Source: an uncultured Collinsella sp. (GTDB lineage: Bacteria > Actinomycetota > Coriobacteriia > Coriobacteriales > Coriobacteriaceae). From it: a stretch of 9,651 bases of DNA. Positions 5,173 to 9,651 of this stretch are shown here, piece by piece. The notes below the pieces were generated by a model that ran no database searches, was not told where the DNA came from, and was given only the letters and a program-made list of their open reading frames with translations. Location of the stretch: positions 1 through 9,651 of the forward strand of contig UROJ01000041.1 in assembly GCA_900549335.1 (NCBI GenBank). The letters are read 5' to 3'. The translations under genes were made by a program, and so were the position numbers. Each line of letters opens with the position of its first letter. Within the stretch, counting starts at the first letter, position 1.

Positions 5173-7346
5173 CCTCCGCTGACCTCCTTAAAGATATGTC
5201 GATAACGCATGGCGACCGCGTCGCGCAAGGGACGCGTCGCCACAGAGTCAAGGTTGCAAGCATACCGCAAGAGCTCGACCGCGTCCAAATGGGCCCACTC
5301 TATCAGCTCCTCGTCGGCATCCAGGTCGACAAAGCGCAGGGTCACACCACCATGCTGGCGGTACCCCAGGATTTCGCCCTCGTGGCGCAAACGCAGGTCC
5401 ATTTGGGCGAGCGTAAAGCCGTCCGAGGTCTTTTCGAGCGACTGGAGACGGTCTTGCGCCGCCGATGCGCCGCCGTTGCCCTTGGAGTGCGTCATAACCA
5501 GGCAGGTGCCCGACACGCTGCCGCGGCCCACGCGACCGCGCAGCTGGTGCAAGGCCGCCAAGCCAAAGCGATCACCGTTCTCAATGACCATAACGGTGGC
5601 GTTAGGCACGTCGACGCCCACCTCGACCACCGTAGTCGAGACGAGCACGTCGATCTCGCCACGCTTGAAGGCATCGATGACCCGATCCTTCTCCCCCGCT
5701 GGCATACGGCCGTGAAGGCGCTCGATGGCAAGACCCGGCAACGCCAGACGCAGGCGGTCGAGCTCGGTTGCCGTATCGTGCAGTGGCACGGGGACGGTTA
5801 CGCGGCCATCGTCGTCGCGGGCAATACCGGGCACGTCTTCCAGCTCATCGGCCGAGTCACTCGGCTCCACGAGCGGACAAATCACGTAGGCCTGCTGACC
5901 CTTTTCATGCGCCTCGCGGATGGCGCCATAGGCGAGGTCACGGCTCGACTCGGTGAGCACGCGTGTCGTCACGCCAGCACCAGGGACGGGCCGATGGCGA
6001 ATGATGCTCGTGTCCAGATCGCCGTAGACCGAAAGCGCCAGCGTACGCGGGATGGGCGTCGCCGTCATAACGAGCAGATCGGCACCCGGTCCCTTCGCGC
6101 GCAGGGCGTTGCGTTGGCCGACGCCAAACCGGTGCTGTTCATCGATGACCACGAGCGACAGATGCTTGAACGCAACGTTATCCGAAAGAACCGCGTGGGT
6201 GCCAAAGAGCACGTCAAGCTCGCCCGATTCCAGCTGGGCATGGATGCGCTCGCGCTCTGCGGCCGGCGTGGCACCCGTCAGAAGTGCCCAGGACATGCCG
6301 GCCTGGGAGAGCAGAGGGCCGGTCTTATCGGCATATTGGCGCGCCAGAACGCCCGTGGGCGCCATAACGCAGGCCTGCGTGCCGCTATCGGCAGCCACTG
6401 CCAGCGCGCAAGCGGCAACGGCGGTCTTACCGGTACCGACATCGCCCAGCAGCAGCCGGTTCATCACGCGCCCGCCATCGCACATATCATGCAGGATGTC
6501 TTGGAACGCGGCCTCCTGCTCGTCGCTCAGCGAAAACGGCAGGGCTTGCTTGAGCGCGGCCAAGTGCTCGCCCGCGGTGTGGGCATAGGGCACCACATCG
6601 ACCAGGCCGCCGTCGTTGCGCAGACGCAACGCCAGCTGCAGGTAGAGGCACTCCTCGTAGGCAAGCCGTGCGCGCGCGATATCGCGCTCTGCCATGCTCG
6701 AGGGAAAGTGGATCGATCGCAACGCGCGGGCATTGCTCATGAGCTTCCGCTTTGCGCGCAGCGGCGCGGGAATGGGATCAAAGGGATTGCCGACGACCTC
6801 GAGCGCGCCGCTTACGATGCGGCGCATCCACGCCTGGCTCACGCCATCACTCACGTAATGGACCGGCAGGATAGTGCCCGCGGCACGCCCTTCCTCGAGC
6901 TTTTCAAAGTGCGGAGAGGCCATCTGCTTAAAGCCGTAGGCAAACTCGACCTTGCCCATCACGGCCAGGCGGTCGCCCTGCTTAAGCTGCTGGGCAATCC
7001 AGGGCTGGCGGAAAAAGGCGACCTGCAGCACGCCCGTCTCGTCAACGAGTGAGACCTCGGTCACCTGCATGCGCGGACGCGGCTGCTTTTGGACGATACG
7101 GTCGACCGTGGCGATGATGGTGCACACGGTACCGATGGGCGCCATCTCGATAGACCAAGAACGGGTAAAGTCGAGGTATCGATGAGGGATATGGAGAAGG
7201 AGGTCCCCCACCGTCCGAATTCCCAGACGGCGAAGGGCCTCCTCACGTTTACCCGAAACATATTTGAGTCGCGCGATATCCTCGTCGAGCGCATTGCTCT
7301 GGGCAAAGCGCTCCGAGACGCGCGGCACGGAGCACAGCTCGGACAT
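5169..7346 (-). CDS. recG: ATP-dependent DNA helicase RecG
   Basis: RecG is a superfamily 2 double-strand translocase that remodels stalled forks and Holliday junctions. The 725 residues are near the usual 680-700. The N-terminal wedge region (about 20-240) contains YVSGKREEALRRLGI and HIPHRYLDF, with an OB-fold around 72-150. Helicase motifs: Walker A GDVGTGKT at 301-308, APTGVLARQ at 329-337, DEQH at 402-405 followed by RFGVGQR, TATPIPRT at 428-435, and LHGRMP then STTVVEVGVDVPNA and QLRGRVGRG at 601-609. The TRG region reads LRLRHEGEILGYRQHG (651-666), differing from the common RGPGE--GTRQSG but keeping the Arg and Gln of the RQ pair. An acidic insertion of about 25 residues lies around 494-520. 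The start, ATG at 7346, is 10 nt after the fakA stop with a weak SD, so a slightly different start is possible. Confidence 0.95.
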   Translation of the reverse strand: MSELCSVPRVSERFAQSNALDEDIARLKYVSGKREEALRRLGIRTVGDLLLHIPHRYLDFTRSWSIEMAPIGTVCTIIATVDRIVQKQPRPRMQVTEVSLVDETGVLQVAFFRQPWIAQQLKQGDRLAVMGKVEFAYGFKQMASPHFEKLEEGRAAGTILPVHYVSDGVSQAWMRRIVSGALEVVGNPFDPIPAPLRAKRKLMSNARALRSIHFPSSMAERDIARARLAYEECLYLQLALRLRNDGGLVDVVPYAHTAGEHLAALKQALPFSLSDEQEAAFQDILHDMCDGGRVMNRLLLGDVGTGKTAVAACALAVAADSGTQACVMAPTGVLARQYADKTGPLLSQAGMSWALLTGATPAAERERIHAQLESGELDVLFGTHAVLSDNVAFKHLSLVVIDEQHRFGVGQRNALRAKGPGADLLVMTATPIPRTLALSVYGDLDTSIIRHRPVPGAGVTTRVLTESSRDLAYGAIREAHEKGQQAYVICPLVEPSDSADELEDVPGIARDDDGRVTVPVPLHDTATELDRLRLALPGLAIERLHGRMPAGEKDRVIDAFKRGEIDVLVSTTVVEVGVDVPNATVMVIENGDRFGLAALHQLRGRVGRGSVSGTCLVMTHSKGNGGASAAQDRLQSLEKTSDGFTLAQMDLRLRHEGEILGYRQHGGVTLRFVDLDADEELIEWAHLDAVELLRYACNLDSVATRPLRDAVAMRYRHIFKEVSGG

Positions 7347-7356
7347 GGGCAGTTGC

Positions 7357-9018
7357 CTACTCGATCGAGAAGATCACGGGATAGAGCGGCTGCTCGCCAC
7401 GATGAGCGTCGATCTCCAGATCGGGCTGAGCCTCCTCGATGGCGTCGACGATCTCCTGGAAGGCCTCATCGGACAGCTCCTCGCCGGCCAGAATCGTCAG
7501 CGCGTCGCCCTCCTCTTCCTCCTGCATGCGGTTGATGCAATCGAGCGTGACCTGCTTCACGTCGGAGCCGACCACATCGATGGAGCCGGCGATGATACCC
7601 ATGACGTCGCCGGAGTGAATCGGCGAGCCGTCGGAGGCGCTGGAATCGCGCACGGCGCGGGTGACCTCGCCATCGCGGACCTCGCTGATGGCGTCGACCA
7701 TAGCGGCGACGGCGTCCTCGAGCTCGGAATCGGGCAGGACGGCGAACAGCGCGGAGAAGGCCTGCGGAACGGTCTTGGTGGGAACGACGGCGACCTTCTT
7801 GTCGGTGCAGGCTGAGGCAGCGGCCTCGGCGGCCATACGGATGTTGCCGTTGTTGGGCAGAATGATGACCGAGGTCGCGTTGACCTGGTCAACGGCGCCC
7901 AGCAGGTCTGCAGTCGAGGGGTTCATGGTCTGGCCACCGGACACGATCACGTCGACGCCGAGGGACTTGAGGATGTCTGCCTCGCCGGAACCGGCGGCAA
8001 CGGCGACAAAGCCCAGGGCCTTCGCGGGCTCGGCGGCCTTCTCCTGGTCCTCGTGAATCTTGGCGGTACGGTCGTGGGCCTCCATCTCCATGTTGTGGAT
8101 AAAGACCTCATAGATCTGACCAAGCTGCAGCATGTGCTCGAGCACCAGGTTGGGGGTGTTGGAGTGCACATGGATCTTGTAGTCGGGGTAGGCACCCACG
8201 AGCAGCTCGCAGTCGCCCATGGAGCCCAGGAACTTAAGGCACTCGTCCTCGTCAAACGGGGCGTCGGCCTTAAAGAGGAACTCGTTGCAGTAGCGGAACT
8301 CCGAGCCCTCCCAATCGTCGTTGGCCTCGATCTCAACGCGACCGAGGGCCGCGTCGCGGGCAGAGCCAGCGGAATCAAACGTGGCGGAGAAATCCTCGAC
8401 AACGGTGCTGCGACCAAGTGCTGCGGCCACAAAGTTCTCAAGGAAGATGGCAAAGCCAAAGGCGCCGGAGTCGACCACGCCGTTCTCCTTGAGGACGGGC
8501 AGCAGGTCGGGCGTGCGGGCGACGGACTGGTAGGCCTCGACGACGATGGCGTCGAGCGCGTCCTCGGCCGAGAACTTCTTCTTCTCGCACTCGTCGGCCT
8601 TGGTCGAGACATCGCGCAGGACCGTGAGGATCGTGCCCTCGATAGGCTTGCGGACAGCCTGGAAGGCGACCTTGACGGCACGACGGAACGCATAGGCGAT
8701 GTTGGCGGACGTAATGGGATCGTCGGCAGAGACGAGACCCTCGGCCACACCGCGCAGGATCTGCGAGGTGATGACACCGGAGTTGCCGCGGGCGCCCATG
8801 AGGGAGCCGTGGGTGATGGCGCCGGCGATGGCTTCCATGTCGGCGTCGGCAGGAAGGGCGGAGAGCTCCTTGGTCACCGAAGCGAGCGTGAGCGACATGT
8901 TGGTACCGGTGTCGCCGTCGGGTACGGGGAAGACGTTGAGCTTGTTGATCTCCTCGGCCTTGTCGGAAACAGCAGCCGCAGCGATCGGAAAACAGGTGCG
9001 AATGGTCTTTGCAATCAT
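7357..9018 (-). CDS. fakA: Fatty acid kinase subunit FakA (DAK2/DhaL-domain protein, YloV family)
   Basis: FakA binds ATP and phosphorylates fatty acids presented by FakB (DegV family), making acyl-phosphate that enters phospholipid synthesis. The 553 residues match the family. The N-terminal DhaL/DAK2 domain (about 1-200) shows NKLNVFPVPDGDTGTNM at 25-41 (Asp34, Asp36 and Asn40 as likely Mg-ATP ligands), GSLMGARGNSG at 71-81 and ENGVVDSGAFGF at 178-189. The middle domain has KIHVHSN at 281-287, with histidines at 283 and 285 near the expected catalytic site. The C-terminal domain has SGGQTMNPST at 360-369 and ILPNNGNI at 386-393, and the end PLYPVIFSIE is typical. ATG at 9018 has GGAG about 12 nt upstream, a rather long spacing. 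It follows the Asp23-family gene by 27 nt, the conserved yloU-yloV pairing. No fakB is in the window. Confidence 0.94.
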   Translation of the reverse strand: MIAKTIRTCFPIAAAAVSDKAEEINKLNVFPVPDGDTGTNMSLTLASVTKELSALPADADMEAIAGAITHGSLMGARGNSGVITSQILRGVAEGLVSADDPITSANIAYAFRRAVKVAFQAVRKPIEGTILTVLRDVSTKADECEKKKFSAEDALDAIVVEAYQSVARTPDLLPVLKENGVVDSGAFGFAIFLENFVAAALGRSTVVEDFSATFDSAGSARDAALGRVEIEANDDWEGSEFRYCNEFLFKADAPFDEDECLKFLGSMGDCELLVGAYPDYKIHVHSNTPNLVLEHMLQLGQIYEVFIHNMEMEAHDRTAKIHEDQEKAAEPAKALGFVAVAAGSGEADILKSLGVDVIVSGGQTMNPSTADLLGAVDQVNATSVIILPNNGNIRMAAEAAASACTDKKVAVVPTKTVPQAFSALFAVLPDSELEDAVAAMVDAISEVRDGEVTRAVRDSSASDGSPIHSGDVMGIIAGSIDVVGSDVKQVTLDCINRMQEEEEGDALTILAGEELSDEAFQEIVDAIEEAQPDLEIDAHRGEQPLYPVIFSIE

Positions 9019-9045
9019 GGGTATTTGAATCTCCGTTTTCGGATG

Positions 9046-9402
9046 CTAGTTCAGACGGCTCTTGAGCGCGTCGATGTGAATGCCGATCTTAAGGCTGGCG
9101 GGATCGATCTGAGCGATCTCCTGCAGGGTGAAGGCAACGGAGCTCGAAAGATTGTGGCAGACGGACTTCATGTTGACGCCGTTCTCGAGCACGACGTGAA
9201 GATCGACCGTAAGGCCGTTCTCGTCGGCGGAGACAAGCACGCCCTTGCGGAGGCGCTGACCGGCAAGCAGGCGCACGCTCTCGGCGCCCTGGAGCTGCTC
9301 AGCCATACCGACAACGCCATAGCACGTCATCGCGGCATAACCGGCAATATCGGCAATAACGTCGTTCGAGACGCTCAGGCTGCCGTTAATGGTCTCAGAC
9401 AC
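9046..9402 (-). CDS. Asp23/Gls24-family protein (YloU-like)
   Basis: This 118-residue protein is of the Asp23/Gls24 (DUF322) family, seen in SVSNDVIADIAGYAAMTCYGVVGMA near the N-terminus, LVSADENGLTVDLHVVLENGVNMKSV in the middle, and LKIGIHIDAL at the end. Family members are alkaline-shock or envelope-associated proteins; the YloU subgroup next to fakA has no settled function, and a supporting role for fatty acid kinase is only an inference from linkage. There is no signal peptide or membrane helix. The start is taken as GTG at 9402 because AAGGAG lies 6 nt upstream; an ATG at 9453 would add 17 non-family residues and place the SD within the coding region. The SD lies in the loop of a possible hairpin (9402-9420). 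Confidence 0.9.
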   Translation of the reverse strand: MSETINGSLSVSNDVIADIAGYAAMTCYGVVGMAEQLQGAESVRLLAGQRLRKGVLVSADENGLTVDLHVVLENGVNMKSVCHNLSSSVAFTLQEIAQIDPASLKIGIHIDALKSRLN

Positions 9403-9420
9403 AAGAATCTCCTTTTCTTG
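9402..9420 (-). promoter_or_regulatory. Hairpin presenting the SD of the Asp23-family gene in its loop
   Basis: On the minus strand CAAGAA pairs with TTCTTG (6 bp, perfect) around the 7-nt loop AAGGAGA, which is the Shine-Dalgarno sequence. The GTG start overlaps the end of the second arm. An adjacent upstream inverted repeat, GGTGC-CGCGA-GCACC (9420-9434), shares its edge with this stem, so the two could not both form fully. The structure may tune initiation, but the A/U-rich 6-bp stem is weak and could be chance. Confidence 0.4.
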
Positions 9421-9445
9421 GTGCTCGCGGCACCATGTCGTGGGA

Positions 9446-9465
9446 GCAATCATTGCAATATTCTA
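9446..9465 (-). promoter_or_regulatory. Possible -10 box and overlapping inverted repeat upstream of the Asp23-family operon
   Basis: TAGAAT (9465-9460, minus strand) is the best -10 candidate in the leader between the tRNA terminator and the first operon gene. It would give a 5' UTR of about 50 nt. No clear -35 is seen at 16-18 nt. Immediately downstream are overlapping palindromes, ATTGCAAT (9452-9459) and GCAAT-C-ATTGC (9446-9456), placed where a repressor could bind over the transcription start. The leader otherwise contains a 12-bp palindrome CGTTCGCGAACG at 9536-9547 and no open reading frame I can support. Confidence 0.35.
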
Positions 9466-9561
9466 CAACGACCGCGCCATGTTGAGGTGGCGGGCCTCGG
9501 GATTACATCCTCGACACGAAATGTTGATACGGTAACGTTCGCGAACGGCGATCGCGGCATG

Positions 9562-9591
9562 AAAAAACCCGCCGCATAAGCGACGGGTTTT
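9562..9591 (-). terminator. Intrinsic terminator downstream of tRNA-Asn
   Basis: The minus strand has a 12-bp stem (AAAACCCGTCGC pairing with GCGGCGGGTTTT, one U-G pair) with a 4-nt loop TTAT, at 9564-9591. A six-T run (9567-9562) overlaps the stem foot. It starts 6 nt after the tRNA CCA end and separates the tRNA transcript from the Asp23-fakA-recG operon. Confidence 0.9.
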
Positions 9592-9597
9592 ACAACC

Positions 9598-9651
9598 TGG
9601 CTCCCCGGGTAGGACTCGAACCTACAACAGCGCGGTTAACAGCCGCGTGCT
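9598..9651 (-). tRNA. tRNA-Asn (anticodon GUU), 3' part
   Basis: The last 54 nt of a tRNA gene are present; the acceptor 5' strand and most of the D arm lie beyond the window. Read on the minus strand: part of the D stem (AGC), anticodon stem CGCGG/CCGCG around loop CTGTTAA with anticodon GTT at 9640-9638, a 5-nt variable loop, T arm GTAGG-TTCGAGT-CCTAC, acceptor strand CCGGGGA, discriminator G, and an encoded CCA at 9600-9598. The arm pairing is perfect. It is followed by a strong terminator. Confidence 0.95.

Noticed and set aside
5196..7052. A 618-codon open frame on the plus strand opposite recG
   Set aside because: It is an antisense shadow of a gene with complete helicase motifs; long antiparallel frames are expected with this GC-rich codon use. 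The translation shows no recognisable domain and is rich in Arg, His and Gln.
8053..9579. A 508-codon open frame on the plus strand opposite fakA and the Asp23-family gene
   Set aside because: The opposite strand carries two clear conserved genes in their usual order. The plus-strand product is low-complexity (Gly, Val, Asp, Leu, Arg) without motifs, has no SD, and runs through the terminator after tRNA-Asn.
1..9651. Mobile element, CRISPR array, toxin-antitoxin or defence genes
   Set aside because: No repeats of suitable length, no transposase or nuclease cassettes, and no change in composition were seen; every gene is a known housekeeping type in conserved order. The tRNA-Asn could be an integration site, but no att duplicate is found in the window.

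Overview
The window is a compact block of bacterial housekeeping genes, with every supported gene on the minus strand, so transcription runs from high to low coordinates. The gene content, the GC-rich coding bias and the gene order suggest a Gram-positive actinobacterium, most likely of class Coriobacteriia (Collinsella-like). That assignment rests on recalled protein flavour and gene order, not on a database search.

Right edge (9400-9651): the 3' part of tRNA-Asn(GUU) is followed by a strong intrinsic terminator and then a leader of about 160 nt. The leader holds a -10-like box, several small inverted repeats, and a Shine-Dalgarno (SD) sequence sitting in a possible hairpin loop. Middle-right (4026-9402): an Asp23/YloU-family gene, fakA (fatty acid kinase subunit), recG, rsmD and coaD are tightly packed, with gaps of 27 and 10 nt and overlaps of 4 and 8 nt. 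Middle (2662-3957): a small coiled-coil protein, a DUF177/YceD zinc-ligand protein and rpmF (L32); the first two are joined by a TAATG overlap. Left (1-2574): plsX, acpP, rnc and the 5' end of smc. Terminator-like hairpins lie just upstream of both plsX and acpP.

The order combines two conserved arrangements known from other bacteria: the Bacillus-type yloU-yloV(fakA)-recG-(fapR)-plsX-(fabD-fabG)-acpA-rnc-smc series, and the E. coli-type yceD-rpmF-plsX-(fabHDG)-acpP series. The inserted rsmD-coaD-coiled-coil-DUF177 group resembles the mycobacterial neighbourhood of the septation factor SepIVA. FapR and the fabH/fabD/fabG genes are absent here. Functionally, fakA, plsX and acpP meet at acyl-phosphate and acyl-ACP metabolism. 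rnc, rsmD, rpmF and probably DUF177 concern rRNA and ribosomes. recG and smc concern chromosome maintenance, and coaD makes the CoA precursor that also supplies the phosphopantetheine arm of ACP.

I found no mobile element, CRISPR array, defence system or other obviously undescribed system. The points most worth a second look are regulatory (the two leader terminators and the SD-in-loop hairpin) and active-site substitutions in RNase III and ACP.
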